Assembly (NCBI RefSeq): GCF_023712105.1
Contig: NZ_JAMLJI010000004.1
Location: 186,001-250,000 of the forward strand
Direction of reading: 5' to 3'
Origin: Larsenimonas suaedae
GTDB taxonomy: Bacteria > Pseudomonadota > Gammaproteobacteria > Pseudomonadales > Halomonadaceae
Length of the DNA: 64,000 nucleotides
This document shows, piece after piece, positions 1-9,238 of this stretch. The notes under the pieces are model-generated. The model did not search any database. It worked only from the letters and a program-made list of their open reading frames with translations, and was not told where the DNA came from. Each line of letters starts with the position of its first letter. The stretch's first letter is position 1. The position numbers were made by a program, and so were the translations under genes.

Positions 1-44
1 ATCTGTTTGTGCATCAGCGTCAGGCGCTGGACGTGCGCGAGTAA
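1..44 (+). CDS. rph: C-terminal end of ribonuclease PH (partial)
   Basis: Only the last 13 codons are present, reading LFVHQRQALDVRE and then TAA. The pattern LF..QR.AL resembles the C-terminus of RNase PH as I remember it from Pseudomonas. That enzyme is a phosphorolytic 3'-5' exoribonuclease that trims tRNA 3' ends. The neighbourhood supports the call, because rph lies next to a crc-like gene and pyrE in Pseudomonas, and the next two genes here are of those types. The identification rests on very little sequence. The gene is convergent with the following one and shares a hairpin with it. Confidence 0.55.
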   Translation, partial: LFVHQRQALDVRE

Positions 45-89
45 TCAGACGCGTTTGGCGTCACACCCCTGATCTGGCTGATCGATACA

Positions 90-117
90 ACAACGCCAGC
101 CCGAGAGCTGGCGTTGT
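90..117. terminator. Hairpin between convergent rph and crc-like genes
   Basis: A perfect 11-bp inverted repeat (90-100 with 107-117) surrounds a 6-base loop. It lies between two genes that end towards each other. There is no long T run on either side, so its strength as an intrinsic terminator is uncertain, but position and stem argue for a shared bidirectional terminator. Confidence 0.6.
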
Positions 118-136
118 CGGCGAGGGACCGTCGCGC

Positions 137-898
137 TTACAGAGGCAGATCGTATTCAACGATCAGGGGCGCATGCTCTGAGAACGTGGCGTTGGTGTCG
201 ACCCAGGCGTTCTTGATGGTGCGCTGAAGGTTGGGGCCGACGACCTGATAGTCCAGCCGCCAGCCGTCCTGACGCTGGCGCGGCAGGTCGCTGTCGAGCT
301 TGGGCCAGTAAGTGTAGTGGCCGCCGTCGCGCTTGATCTCACGGAAGGTGTCGATGAAGCCCAGCGGCCCGAACACCTGATCCATGAACGCGCGCTCTTC
401 CGGGCGAAAGCCCGGGGTGCCCTGATAATCGGCCCAGTGGGCCAGATCGATGGTCTTGTGGGCGATGTTCCAGGTGCCGCAGAGGATGTATTCGCGGCGC
501 TTGCGGCTCAGCTTGGTCAGATACTCGGTGTATTGCGTGATGAAGCGCTGCTTGGCGTGCGGCTCTTCGGGCATCAAAAACGAGACCACGCTGAACTTGT
601 CGTAGTCGGCCTGCAGAAAGCGGCCTTCGTTGTCGCACTGCTCGAAGCCGAGCCCGTACATGATGGCCTTCGGAATCTGCTTGCAGTAGATCCCCACGCC
701 CGACACGCCGTCTTCTTCGGCATCGAGAAAATAGCCTTCGTAGCCTGAGGGGTACAAAAGCGCTTCCTCGAACTCGAAGCTTTTTTCCTTGAGGTTCTGA
801 ATACAGATGACGTCGGCGTCCTGCTCGGCGATCCAGTCGAGCAATCCCCGCTCGACGGCACCTCGGATACCATTGACGTTGATGCTGGCGATTTTCAT
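137..898 (-). CDS. crc: Crc-like protein of the exonuclease III / EEP family
   Basis: The 253-aa protein has the exonuclease III fold. The start is set by AAGGGA six bases before ATG. Long stretches resemble Pseudomonas Crc, such as the RGLL.W segment near residue 17, GLGFE, RFLQAD, RKRREYI and DYQV. Crc is not a nuclease but a partner of Hfq in carbon catabolite repression at the mRNA level. The nuclease residues are eroded: the metal-binding Glu of the LQETK motif is Asn (CIQNLKEK), the Asp of GDxN is Thr (GTWN), and SDHAP is SEHAP. The Asn of GDxN and the Asp of RLDY remain. It is divergent from pyrE, as in the known rph-crc-pyrE neighbourhood. Automated pipelines will probably label it exodeoxyribonuclease III. 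A Crc-type role is inference. Confidence 0.8.
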   Translation of the reverse strand: MKIASINVNGIRGAVERGLLDWIAEQDADVICIQNLKEKSFEFEEALLYPSGYEGYFLDAEEDGVSGVGIYCKQIPKAIMYGLGFEQCDNEGRFLQADYDKFSVVSFLMPEEPHAKQRFITQYTEYLTKLSRKRREYILCGTWNIAHKTIDLAHWADYQGTPGFRPEERAFMDQVFGPLGFIDTFREIKRDGGHYTYWPKLDSDLPRQRQDGWRLDYQVVGPNLQRTIKNAWVDTNATFSEHAPLIVEYDLPL

Positions 899-982
899 AC
901 GTGGTCCCTTGTTTTTCGCGCGTGTATGATACCCGAGCTTTGACCGTTTTGGTAAACCGACTGGCTCATCAAAGGGAACGAC

Positions 983-1642
983 ATGCTTGACTATCAGCGA
1001 GAATTCATCGAATTCGCCATTTCCGAAAACGCACTCTCGTTCGGCGAGTTCACTTTGAAGTCCGGTCGGATCAGTCCTTATTTTTTCAATGCCGGCTGTT
1101 TTCATACCGGTCGAGCACTGGACATGCTCGGTCGATGCTACGCCAATGCCATTGAACGTGCCGGGCTCGATATCGATGTGATTTTCGGGCCGGCCTACAA
1201 GGGCATTCCGCTGGCATCGGTCACGAGCCTGTCGCTTGCCACCCACCATGACCGCAATTTGCCCTTTGCGTTCAATCGCAAGGAAGCCAAGGATCACGGT
1301 GAAGGCGGGCAGATCGTCGGCGCCGAGCTCGCCGGCCGCATCGCCATCATCGATGATGTGATTACGGCGGGCACCGCCATCCGTGAAGTCATGGCGCTGA
1401 TAAACGGTGCCGGAGCCACTGCCGCCGGCGTCATCGTGGCGCTGGATCGTCAGGAACGCGGTCAGGGTGAAACGAGCGCCATTCAAGAGGTCGAGGCGGA
1501 GTTCGGTATGCCGGTCGTGCCGATCGTGACGCTGGATCTCATACTAGAGTACCTTGAAACGTACGCCGGGGAGTCGCTTCAGGGTCACGCCGAAGCCATT
1601 CGTGACTACCGCGCCCGCTATGGTGTCGAGCGCTCGAGCTGA
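983..1642 (+). CDS. pyrE: Orotate phosphoribosyltransferase
   Basis: PyrE joins orotate to PRPP to give orotidine monophosphate, the fifth step of pyrimidine synthesis, in the cytoplasm. The 219-aa length is normal for the family. The N-terminus carries the FTLKSGR segment (residues 23-29), and the PRPP-binding loop is [13 protein letters not shown] at about residues 120-132, with FGPAYKG near residue 68. A GGGA ribosome site precedes the ATG. The gene is divergent from the crc-like gene and is followed after 52 bases by a porin-type gene, so it may be monocistronic or lead a short unit. Confidence 0.96.
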   Translation: MLDYQREFIEFAISENALSFGEFTLKSGRISPYFFNAGCFHTGRALDMLGRCYANAIERAGLDIDVIFGPAYKGIPLASVTSLSLATHHDRNLPFAFNRKEAKDHGEGGQIVGAELAGRIAIIDDVITAGTAIREVMALINGAGATAAGVIVALDRQERGQGETSAIQEVEAEFGMPVVPIVTLDLILEYLETYAGESLQGHAEAIRDYRARYGVERSS

Positions 1643-1694
1643 TCAGGCGGCTACCGACGTTGTTTCTACCGACTTCATTCAAGGATGACACACC

Positions 1695-2246
1695 ATGAAA
1701 AAAATTCTCTCATGCGCCGCAGGCCTCGGGCTAGCGTTCGCCGCAACGAATTCCTTTGCCCTGAGCCTGAACGCCAACACCAGCTCCAACGGCACTCAGG
1801 TCAACGCCTCGCAAGGCCTGTTCCCGGGGCTTGACGCTGGCATCGGTTATTTTGAAACCGACGACAACGGCCACACCAACAAGGCCTACTCCGGCTCGTT
1901 GATGTTCTCGCCCTACACACCGCTGGTCGATCTGAGCGTCGGCGCCCGTTATCAGTACTGGGATGCCCATCGGGGCCACGGCGGCGGTGTCGGCCTTGGC
2001 GGTTCGGCGTTCGTCGATACTCCGATTCCGCGCGTCTCGGTCGGCGGCTACGGCTTCTATACTCCGGAAGGCCTGAGCCACGGCGACTACGAAAAAGGCT
2101 ATGAGTACGGCGCCCAGCTTCGGGCAACGCTTCTGGCCAATACCTACGGCTACGTCGGCTATCGCTATGTGCGCGCCGATTTCGATGGTCATGACACCTC
2201 GACCCTCGACAGCGGCCCGGTCTTTGGGGTGAGCGTCGGCTTCTGA
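1695..2246 (+). CDS. YfaZ-family outer membrane beta-barrel protein
   Basis: The 183-aa product starts with a clear signal peptide: basic MKK, a hydrophobic core, and probable cleavage after SFA near residue 22. The rest is alternating hydrophobic and polar residues with many Gly, Tyr and Phe, and it ends in GVSVGF with a terminal Phe typical of BAM substrates. This fits the YfaZ family of small outer membrane barrels, whose function is not established. An AAGGA ribosome site lies upstream. Its stop shares one base with the start of trmL (TGATG), so the two are probably translationally coupled, although the products have no evident functional link. Confidence 0.75.
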   Translation: MKKILSCAAGLGLAFAATNSFALSLNANTSSNGTQVNASQGLFPGLDAGIGYFETDDNGHTNKAYSGSLMFSPYTPLVDLSVGARYQYWDAHRGHGGGVGLGGSAFVDTPIPRVSVGGYGFYTPEGLSHGDYEKGYEYGAQLRATLLANTYGYVGYRYVRADFDGHDTSTLDSGPVFGVSVGF

Positions 2247-2728
2247 TGCTCGACATCGTGCTCTATCAGCCGGAGATTCCGCCGAACACCGGCAACATCA
2301 TCCGGCTGTGCGCCAATACGGGGTTTCGCCTGCATCTGATCGAGCCGCTCGGGTTCGTGCTTGATGACAAGCGCCTGCGCCGCGCCGGGCTCGATTACCA
2401 CGAATGGGCGCGGGTGCAGGTCCACGTCGACTTTGACGCGTTCATGGCCTCCGTTGCGCCGGCGCGCGTGTTCGCGGTCTCGACCCGCGGGCGCACCTCG
2501 TACACCGAGGCGGGGTTCCAGTCAGGAGATGCGCTGGTGTTCGGCCCCGAAACCCGGGGCCTGCCGCAGGCCATGATCGATGCGTTGCCGGAAGCTCAGC
2601 GGCTTCGCATTCCGATGCTGCCGGAAAGCCGCAGCCTGAACCTGTCGAACGCCTGTGCGGTGATCGTGTTCGATGCCTGGCGTCAGCTCGGTTTCGAGGG
2701 CGCGGTGGATCTCGACAGGGGCGCGTGA
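2246..2728 (+). CDS. trmL: tRNA (cytidine/uridine(34)-2'-O)-methyltransferase
   Basis: TrmL methylates the ribose 2'-OH of the wobble base in tRNA-Leu isoacceptors using S-adenosylmethionine. The 160-aa protein is a minimal SPOUT methyltransferase. It opens with the diagnostic [17 protein letters not shown], has FGPETRGLP near residue 95, and ends with the knot motif [11 protein letters not shown] near residue 130. It starts within the stop codon of the porin gene and is convergent with rep, with only 20 bases between them. Confidence 0.95.
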   Translation: MLDIVLYQPEIPPNTGNIIRLCANTGFRLHLIEPLGFVLDDKRLRRAGLDYHEWARVQVHVDFDAFMASVAPARVFAVSTRGRTSYTEAGFQSGDALVFGPETRGLPQAMIDALPEAQRLRIPMLPESRSLNLSNACAVIVFDAWRQLGFEGAVDLDRGA

Positions 2729-2748
2729 GCGCCTCAGCCGCGTATCGA

Positions 2749-4806
2749 TCAGCCCAGCAGTGAGCGCAGCCCGGCGATGGCGCTGGCGCCGCGCTCGCGT
2801 TTCTTCTCCGGGTCGTCCTTGTCGGGGCGGCCTTCCCACTCCAGATCCTCTTCCGGCAGTTCGTCCAGAAAGCGGCTCGGGGTGCAGTTCATCATCTCCC
2901 CGAACGCCTTGCGCTGGCGGGCAAGGGTCAGGGTCAGCGTCTGGCGGGCACGGGTGATCGCCACGTAGGCCAGCCGCCGCTCTTCCTCGATGTCGCCGTT
3001 TTCGATCGAATTGCGATGAGGCAAAAGCTCTTCTTCAAGCCCCATCACGTAGACGTGGGGAAACTCGAGGCCCTTGGAGGCGTGCATGGTCAGAAGCTGC
3101 ACGCGGTCGGCGTCGTCTTCCTGCGCCTGTTGATCGAGAATGTCGCGCAGCACCAGCCGTGAAATCGCGGCCTCGACGCTGTCGGTCTCGTCGTCGCTCT
3201 CGACATCGCCGTTGTCATCGGCCTCGCGCTGCATCGATTGTTCGAGCTGGTCGATCAAAATCCAGACGTTGGCCATCCGTTTGTCGGCGATCTGCGGGGC
3301 GCTGGCGTTCTGGTAGAGCCAGGCCTCGTAGTCCATTTCCAGAAACATCTGGCGGATGGCGGCGATGGATTCACCCTGATCCATTCGCTTGCGCACGCCG
3401 TCGATGAAATGCGCGAACCGGCCCAGACGCTCGATGGCCCGTTCGGGCAGCACTTCACCGAGCCCCATCTCATGGCAGGCCGAAAACAGGCTGACGCGGC
3501 GCTCGCCGGCGTAGTTGGCGAGCTTTTCAAGCGTGGTCGGGCCGATCTCGCGGCGCGGCACGTTGACCACCCGCAGGAAGGCGTTGTCGTCGTCGGGGTT
3601 GATCAGCACCCGCAGGTAGGCCATCGCGTCCTTGATCTCGTTGCGCGAGAAAAACGAAGTGCCGCCGGAGAGCTTGTAGGGAATCTGGTAGTGCTGAAGC
3701 TTCAGCTCCAAAAGCCGGGCCTGAAAGTTGCCACGATAGAGCACCGCGAAATCGCGCCACTGGGCGGATTCCTTGATCCGCCGGGTCAGCATTTCACTGG
3801 CGACCCGCTCGGCCTCGGCCTCCTCGTTGCGGGTGAGCAGCACCCGAATCGCCTCGCCTCGGCCCTTGTCCGACCACAGCGTCTTTTCATAGACGTGCGG
3901 GTTATTACTGATCAGCGTGTTGGCGGCCTTGAGGATGATCGAAGTAGACCGATAGTTCTGCTCGAGCTTGATGACCTTGAGGCTCGGAAAGTCTTCCCCG
4001 AGCTGAATCAGGTTCTCAGGCCGCGCGCCGCGCCAGGCGTAGATCGACTGATCGTCGTCGCCGACCACGGTAAAGTTCTGGCGCTCGGCCATCAGCATTC
4101 GCACCAGCTGGTACTGGCTCGAGTTGGTGTCCTGATACTCATCGACCAGCATGTAGTGAATGCGCCGGCGCCACTTGGCCAGCACCTCCGGATGACGCTC
4201 GAACAGGGTCACCGGCAGCAGGATCAGGTCGTCGAAATCCACCGCGTTGTAGGCTTTCAGATGGCGCACATAGTGCTCGTAGATGCGGGCGGCGAAAGCC
4301 TCGTCTTCGGTCTCGGCGTGAGAGATCGCCTTGCCCGGCAGTACCAGATCGTTCTTCCACTGGGAGATCAGGCCCTGCACCTTTGATATCTGCTCGGCAT
4401 CGACCTGAGCGTCCTTGTGCATCAGATCCTTCAGCAGGGTCTTGGCGTCTTCTGGGTCGAACAGCGAAAAGCCCGGGCGCAGGCCGAGGGTCTTGAGTTC
4501 GGCGCGGATGACGTTGAGCCCGAGGGTGTGAAAGGTCGAGACCGTAAGCCCATGACCGCTCTTGCCCGGCAGCATCGACTGCACCCGCTCTTTCATCTCG
4601 CGGGCGGCCTTGTTGGTGAAGGTTACGGCGGCGATGCGTCGCGCGCTCATGCCGCATTCCTGCACCAGGTAGGCAATCTTGGTCGTGATCACGCTGGTCT
4701 TGCCGGAACCTGCGCCCGCAAGCACCAGGCACGGCCCCTCGATGGCGTGCACGGCCTCGCGCTGGCGTGGGTTGAGGCCGTTGATTCGGTCGCGGATATC
4801 GGACAT
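2749..4806 (-). CDS. rep: ATP-dependent DNA helicase Rep
   Basis: Rep is a 3'-5' superfamily 1A helicase that clears proteins ahead of the replication fork and supports restart. The 685-aa length is close to E. coli Rep (673 aa). Walker A is GAGSGKT at residues 31-37, motif Ia is TFTNKAAREMKERV, and Walker B is DEYQD at 222-226. Motif III (GDDDQSIYAWRGA), motif IV (LEQNYRS), motif V (TMHASKGLEFPHV) and motif VI (VAITRAR) all follow. Similarity to Rep rather than UvrD is clear in the KNDL segment near residue 151 and in SGGTSFFSR. The C-terminal tail after residue 655 is acidic and basic and poorly conserved. Confidence 0.95.
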   Translation of the reverse strand: MSDIRDRINGLNPRQREAVHAIEGPCLVLAGAGSGKTSVITTKIAYLVQECGMSARRIAAVTFTNKAAREMKERVQSMLPGKSGHGLTVSTFHTLGLNVIRAELKTLGLRPGFSLFDPEDAKTLLKDLMHKDAQVDAEQISKVQGLISQWKNDLVLPGKAISHAETEDEAFAARIYEHYVRHLKAYNAVDFDDLILLPVTLFERHPEVLAKWRRRIHYMLVDEYQDTNSSQYQLVRMLMAERQNFTVVGDDDQSIYAWRGARPENLIQLGEDFPSLKVIKLEQNYRSTSIILKAANTLISNNPHVYEKTLWSDKGRGEAIRVLLTRNEEAEAERVASEMLTRRIKESAQWRDFAVLYRGNFQARLLELKLQHYQIPYKLSGGTSFFSRNEIKDAMAYLRVLINPDDDNAFLRVVNVPRREIGPTTLEKLANYAGERRVSLFSACHEMGLGEVLPERAIERLGRFAHFIDGVRKRMDQGESIAAIRQMFLEMDYEAWLYQNASAPQIADKRMANVWILIDQLEQSMQREADDNGDVESDDETDSVEAAISRLVLRDILDQQAQEDDADRVQLLTMHASKGLEFPHVYVMGLEEELLPHRNSIENGDIEEERRLAYVAITRARQTLTLTLARQRKAFGEMMNCTPSRFLDELPEEDLEWEGRPDKDDPEKKRERGASAIAGLRSLLG

Positions 4807-4912
4807 GGCGCACCACCTGTCGAAGTCGGGAGATCGAGCGGAAAGCGCACTATTATGAGGGATCGTACCCAGCGAGGCGAGCGGCGTTCGATTCGGCTCA
4901 GGAGATCACAGC

Positions 4913-5371
4913 ATGCAGTTGACCCGTGTCACGACAGCGCACCCGGCCGTGTGCGCATTGATCGAGTTTCACCTGGAGCACATGGCCGCAACCAGCCCGC
5001 CCGAGAGTCGGCACGCGCTTGGGCTCGAGCAGTACTCAGCTTCCGAGATCGCCCTCTATGGTCTGTGGCTGGGTGAGGATCTGGCTGGCATCGGGGCACT
5101 GAAACCGCTCGGGGCAGGCGAGGGTGAACTCAAGTCGATGCGCACAGCCCCCGCGTTTCTTCGGCGGGGCGTGGCGCGGTGTTTGCTTGCGCACTTGATC
5201 GATGAGGCAACACGGCTCGGCTATCACTGTTTAAGACTTGAAACCGGCGCGCAACCGTATTTCGATCCGGCCCGGCGCTTGTATCAGGCATTCGGCTTCG
5301 AGCCTTGCCCGGCCTTCGCCGCCTACACCGACGATCCGAACTCGCAGTACATGATGAAGCGGCTGACATGA
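4913..5371 (+). CDS. GNAT-family N-acetyltransferase
   Basis: The 152-aa protein fits the GNAT fold. It has the central strand and acetyl-CoA loop near residues 60-90 (ELKSMRTAPAFLRRGVAR, where RRGVAR is the phosphate-binding loop) and a C-terminal YQAFGFEPC segment. It resembles the YsnE/PsiE subgroup (ELKSM, FEPCPAF), whose substrates are small molecules. The exact substrate cannot be read from sequence. A short AGGAGA site precedes the start. It is divergent from rep. Confidence 0.88.
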   Translation: MQLTRVTTAHPAVCALIEFHLEHMAATSPPESRHALGLEQYSASEIALYGLWLGEDLAGIGALKPLGAGEGELKSMRTAPAFLRRGVARCLLAHLIDEATRLGYHCLRLETGAQPYFDPARRLYQAFGFEPCPAFAAYTDDPNSQYMMKRLT

Positions 5372-5552
5372 GGGTGCAGCGTTTATGAAAAAACGATTCT
5401 TCTGAATAACAGCGCTACGTTCGCAAACGCGACGTCGGCATGTGACTGAGCGAAGCCTCAAGGACAACGGCTTGCGCGCCGTAAATGTTATGTTATAACG
5501 TTTTGTAGTTCGGGCGCTGTCTTGCCCGGTATTCGTACTCTTGGGAGGTTTC

Positions 5553-6737
5553 ATGAAGACACGTGCTGCAATTGCCTGGGCGCCGAATCAGCCGCTCGAA
5601 TTCGAGGAGGTCGACCTCGAAGGCCCGAAAGCGGGCGAGGTGCTGGTGCGCATCGTGACCACCAGCCTCTGCCATACCGACATGTTCACGCTCTCCGGCA
5701 AGGACCCGGAAGGCCTCTTTCCCTGTGTGCTTGGCCACGAGGGCGTCGGCATCGTCGAAGAGGTTGGCAAGGGGGTGACCTCGGTGGTGCCGGGCGATCA
5801 CATCATTCCGCTTTACACGCCGGAAGACCCGAACTGCCCCTACATCCAGTCCGGCAAGACCAACCTCTGCCAGACCATTCGAAAGACCCAGGGGCAGGGC
5901 CTGATGCCGGATGGCACCAGCCGCTTTTCATACAAGGGCAAGACGCTCAGGCACTACATGGGCACCAGCACCTTCAGCGAATACACGGTGCTGCCTGAAA
6001 TCGCGGTGGCCAAGATCAACAAGGATGCGCCGCTTGCCAAGGCAAGCGTGATGGGCTGCGCGGTGCCGACCGGCATGGGGGCGGTGCGCAACACGGCCAA
6101 GGTGCAGCCGGGCGACACGGTTGCGGTGTTCGGGCTCGGTGCCGTCGGCATGGCGGTGATTCAGGGCGCGAAGCTTCAGGGCGCGGGCCGCATCATCGGC
6201 ATCGACGTCAACCCGGCCAAGTTCGCGCTGGCAGAATCGCTCGGGGCGACCGAGTGCCTCAACCCGGACGACTACCACGAGCCGCTGCATGAAGTGATCA
6301 TCGACATGACCAACGGCGGGGTCGATTTCTCGTTCGAGTGTGTGGGCAACGTGCGCCTGATGCGCGCCGCGCTCGAGTGCTGCCACAAGGGCTGGGGTGA
6401 GAGCATCATCATCGGTGTGGCCGGCGCCGGCGAGGAGATCGCCACCCGCCCGTTCCAGCTGGTGACCGGGCGTGTCTGGAAAGGCTCGGCGTTCGGCGGC
6501 GTGCTCGGGCGCTCGGAACTTCCGGGCATGGTCGATGAGTGGCTGTCGGGGCGATTCGACGTCGACCCCTACATCACTCACAACATGGAGCACGACCAGC
6601 TCAATACCGCCTTTGATCTGTTGAAGCGCGGCGAGGCGATTCGCTCGGTGATTCACTACCAGCCGCAGGAAACCATGGTCGGCGAGCTTGCAGGCGTTGT
6701 CGTCGAGAAAAGCAACCACACCCCTGAGCCGGTCTAG
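5553..6737 (+). CDS. frmA: S-(hydroxymethyl)glutathione dehydrogenase / class III alcohol dehydrogenase
   Basis: This enzyme oxidises the spontaneous adduct of glutathione and formaldehyde with NAD+ in the cytoplasm. The chosen ATG follows GGGAGG and matches the family N-terminus MK(S/T)RAA. Catalytic zinc ligands are visible: C40 in LCHTD, H62 in GHEG and C169 in MGCAVPTG. The Rossmann loop is VFGLGAVG. Two features are odd. The structural zinc lobe normally has four Cys, but here D92 and I98 stand where two belong, while C95 and C106 remain. The protein also runs about 25 residues past the usual end (after IRSVIHY) to 394 aa. No frmR or frmB is adjacent. The family call is secure; full formaldehyde activity is not. 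Confidence 0.9.
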   Translation: MKTRAAIAWAPNQPLEFEEVDLEGPKAGEVLVRIVTTSLCHTDMFTLSGKDPEGLFPCVLGHEGVGIVEEVGKGVTSVVPGDHIIPLYTPEDPNCPYIQSGKTNLCQTIRKTQGQGLMPDGTSRFSYKGKTLRHYMGTSTFSEYTVLPEIAVAKINKDAPLAKASVMGCAVPTGMGAVRNTAKVQPGDTVAVFGLGAVGMAVIQGAKLQGAGRIIGIDVNPAKFALAESLGATECLNPDDYHEPLHEVIIDMTNGGVDFSFECVGNVRLMRAALECCHKGWGESIIIGVAGAGEEIATRPFQLVTGRVWKGSAFGGVLGRSELPGMVDEWLSGRFDVDPYITHNMEHDQLNTAFDLLKRGEAIRSVIHYQPQETMVGELAGVVVEKSNHTPEPV

Positions 6738-6767
6738 GCTCGGTCTACTTGATTCATTCGATCCACT

Positions 6768-6796
6768 CGACCCCGGCCGCCTGCGGCTCGGGGTCG
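6768..6796. terminator. GC-rich hairpin downstream of frmA
   Basis: An 8-bp perfect stem (6768-6775 with 6789-6796) continues inward with a further 4-bp GC stem and one bulged T. No T run follows, so this could be a rho-independent-like stop of frmA or simply stable structure before the next gene. Confidence 0.35.
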
Positions 6797-6879
6797 CTCT
6801 GCGTTACGTCTTCGGTCGAGGTGCGCTACACTGCGCGCCTTTCGGCGGCTCGGCCCGCCTTCGATCGGAGAACCCTGCC

Positions 6880-7215
6880 ATGTCCCTGCCCAACTGCCCG
6901 GCCTGCAACGGCGAATACGTCTACGAAGACGGCCCGCTTTTGATCTGCCCCGAATGCGCCCACGAGTGGAACCCGAGTGAGGCCAGCGCGGACGACGACA
7001 CGCCCGTGGTCAAGGACGCCAACGGCAACCTGCTCAGTGACGGCGACGCCGTGACGGTGATCAAGGATTTGAAGATCAAGGGCTCGAGCCAGGTCGTGAA
7101 GGTCGGCACCAAGGTCAAGAGCATCCGATTGGTCGAGGGCGATCACGACATCGACTGCAAGATCGATGGCATCGGCCCGATGAAGCTCAAGTCCGAGTTC
7201 GTCAAGAAGGCCTAG
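6880..7215 (+). CDS. PhnA/YjdM-family zinc-ribbon protein
   Basis: The 111-aa length equals that of E. coli YjdM (PhnA). The N-terminal zinc ribbon is CPAC (residues 6-9) paired with CPEC (24-27), followed by an acidic linker and the SH3-like PhnA domain with [17 protein letters not shown]. The start is chosen where homologues begin (MSLPNCPAC), with CGGAG 9 bases upstream; an in-frame longer reading exists but is not needed. The family was named for alkylphosphonate uptake but its biochemical role is not established. Its TAG stop lies in a CCTAGG that also supplies the stop of the opposing gene. Confidence 0.88.
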   Translation: MSLPNCPACNGEYVYEDGPLLICPECAHEWNPSEASADDDTPVVKDANGNLLSDGDAVTVIKDLKIKGSSQVVKVGTKVKSIRLVEGDHDIDCKIDGIGPMKLKSEFVKKA

Positions 7216-7775
7216 GTCCGGTAGGTCTGATGACCGTCCGGCTCACCGACGCCGGGCGGCGCGGCGTTTTTTTGCCGGCGCCGAATCAGCCGGGTAATGG
7301 TGATGGCGTTGGCAAGAATCACCATGGCCTCGGCCGTGACCCCACCGATGGACCCCGCCAACAGGTGACTGGCCAGCCAGAACGCCGCCGCAAGCGCCAT
7401 ACACACACGCAGCGCAACGCCCTTGAGCAGAAACATGCTGACGGTGCCGACCAGCATGGCCACGAGCGCAGGGGCGTCAGCAAGGCTCTGCCAGGTCAGC
7501 CACGCGGCAAGAGCGCTTGCGATCAATACCGCCATCATCACCCCGCGATGGCCCGGATAACGGCGCGCAAGGGCAATGCGCACCATCACCAGCACCGACA
7601 GGATGGATGCCGTCCAGCTCTGAAAGAATGCGAACTGCAGCGCGAACGCGGCGTTGGCGAGCAGCAGCAGCGCCATCAGGCGGTCATCGCGGGTATTTAA
7701 AAATGCGAGGATGCACAGCACCAGCGAGGCAAGCCCGAAGAACTGACCGGCGAGGTCGGTAAGTGACTCGAACAT
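7212..7775 (-). CDS. YgjV-type inner membrane protein
   Basis: The 187-aa product is almost entirely hydrophobic, with about six membrane segments (near residues 10-25, 30-48, 55-70, 82-100, 106-125 and 132-160) and a basic tail (LIRRRQK). I place it in the YgjV family from its length and pattern; the function of that family is unknown. The start is set by AGGA seven bases upstream; a longer reading to 7865 would add a GC-rich, non-membrane N-terminus. The stop codon is the reverse strand of the CCTAGG that ends the PhnA-like gene, so the two convergent genes overlap by three bases. Confidence 0.65.
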   Translation of the reverse strand: MFESLTDLAGQFFGLASLVLCILAFLNTRDDRLMALLLLANAAFALQFAFFQSWTASILSVLVMVRIALARRYPGHRGVMMAVLIASALAAWLTWQSLADAPALVAMLVGTVSMFLLKGVALRVCMALAAAFWLASHLLAGSIGGVTAEAMVILANAITITRLIRRRQKNAAPPGVGEPDGHQTYRT

Positions 7776-7904
7776 GGGAGTATCCTGTCGACGGTTGGGC
7801 CACAGCGGGGCCGAACCTGCACCGTAGCACGCGCACTCCCGCCCTGCCGCACAGACGCCCGGCATTGCGACCGCGTGTCATGACATGACGTGGTGATCGC
7901 ACTC

Positions 7905-7945
7905 AACGCATAACGCCGCCCGGAGAGGGCGGCGTTATGCGTTTT
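7905..7945 (-). terminator. Strong hairpin downstream of the sugar transferase gene
   Basis: A perfect 17-bp stem (7905-7921 with 7927-7943) encloses a GGAGA loop. It sits just past the stop of the minus-strand glycosyltransferase and before the start region of the YgjV-type gene. On the plus strand the stem ends in TTTT. It is the strongest hairpin in this part of the window and should stop transcription of the sugar transferase. Confidence 0.75.
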
Positions 7946-7960
7946 GAGGTCTGGCCCGGG

Positions 7961-9238
7961 TCAGCGGGCGCCGGAGCCTGTGAAGACGGTCTTGATGGTT
8001 CTGATGATGATCAACACGTCCATCCAGAACGAGAACTTGCGGATGTAGTAGAAATCGTACTCGAGCTTGCGCTTTGACCCCTCGACCTCGGACACATACC
8101 CCTGCTCGATCTGGGCCCAGCCGGTGATGCCCGGGCGCACGACGTGACGATAGCGAAAGAAGGGAATGTCCTTTTCATAGGCGGCGGTCAGTGACGGCGT
8201 TTCCGGGCGCGGGCCGATCAGGCTCATGTCACCTTTCAAGACGTTGAAGATCTGCGGCAGCTCATCGATGCGGTACTTGCGCAACACGCGCCCGACGCGG
8301 GTGATCCTCGGGTCTTCGACGCCGGCAGTCGGGGTCTGGTTCTCGGGGTTTACGTACATGCTTCGAAGCTTGTAGACGTCGAACTCGATGCCCTGAAAGC
8401 CTGCGCGTTTCTGCTTGAAAAACACCGGGCCCGGATCATCGCGCTTGATCATGATGGCCGCGATGGCAATGGGCGGCAGAACCAGCGGCAGCATGATGAG
8501 CGCCACCACGAAATCCGCTGCGCGCTTGATGAGCTCATAGGTGTTGTTGGTCACCATCAGCCCATAGCGGTTCTGATAGATGTGCTCGAGCCCGACCTTG
8601 CCGGTCAGTTCCTCGTGAAACCGCTGGGCATCGTGCACCGGAATGCGCTGGATCATGCAGTCAGCCAGAAACCGCTGCCACTCGGGGCTTAATGCGCTCT
8701 TGAGATCGACCACGATGCCATCGATGCGCAGGTCTCTCAGATCCGGCTGCTGAAGCCAGCGCCAGTCGACCACGTTCTGCGTGCAGAAATCCTCCACCTG
8801 ACCGATGGGCACCACGGCGATCTTTCGCACCCGATAACGGTTGCCGATCCAGTAACCGGTATAGGCCGCCGCCAGTGAGAGGGCGTAGGACATCAGCATC
8901 GGTTCGAGCGAGAAATCGAGCTGGACCGTGGTCAGCAACAGGCCCATCAGAAAGTAGGTGATGGTCATGAACGGCAGGATGTAGATAAGCGCTCTCGTGC
9001 CCGGAAAGCGTGAAATGGCGTGCACCGCGCTGGTCGCGATCAGGTAGGCAATGCCGCTTGCCATGATGGTGGTCATCGCGCCCTGGCTGTTCCACTGCCA
9101 GCCCCAGGTTAGAAGCGCCGGAATGACCGTGGTCAGCACGAACCCCAGGACCAGATTGGTGCGAAAGCTCAGAAGGATCCGTTCGTACCAGCGAGAGTGG
9201 CGAAGTCTGCCGTAGTCGGATTGGTAGGTCATTTGCAT
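7961..9238 (-). CDS. Undecaprenyl-phosphate sugar phosphotransferase (WcaJ/CpsE type)
   Basis: Enzymes of this family start exopolysaccharide repeat units by moving a hexose-1-phosphate from a UDP-sugar to undecaprenyl phosphate at the inner membrane. The 425-aa protein has an N-terminal block of four or five membrane helices (about residues 20-140), a soluble middle domain, a further hydrophobic segment near residue 245, and the C-terminal bacterial sugar transferase domain. Key motifs are KRAADF, the DDPGP segment, KLRSM, RIDELPQ and GPRPE. The start MQMTYQ was chosen over a longer reading because A/T-rich DNA with GGGA lies directly before it. No other polysaccharide genes flank it, so it is either an orphan or serves a locus elsewhere. 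Confidence 0.88.
   Translation of the reverse strand: MQMTYQSDYGRLRHSRWYERILLSFRTNLVLGFVLTTVIPALLTWGWQWNSQGAMTTIMASGIAYLIATSAVHAISRFPGTRALIYILPFMTITYFLMGLLLTTVQLDFSLEPMLMSYALSLAAAYTGYWIGNRYRVRKIAVVPIGQVEDFCTQNVVDWRWLQQPDLRDLRIDGIVVDLKSALSPEWQRFLADCMIQRIPVHDAQRFHEELTGKVGLEHIYQNRYGLMVTNNTYELIKRAADFVVALIMLPLVLPPIAIAAIMIKRDDPGPVFFKQKRAGFQGIEFDVYKLRSMYVNPENQTPTAGVEDPRITRVGRVLRKYRIDELPQIFNVLKGDMSLIGPRPETPSLTAAYEKDIPFFRYRHVVRPGITGWAQIEQGYVSEVEGSKRKLEYDFYYIRKFSFWMDVLIIIRTIKTVFTGSGAR

Noticed and set aside
3238-4386. Long open frame on the plus strand opposite rep
   Set aside because: It has no ribosome site or recognisable domain, and its Arg/His-rich composition is what the reverse of a GC-rich gene gives. 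Rep on the other strand is certain.
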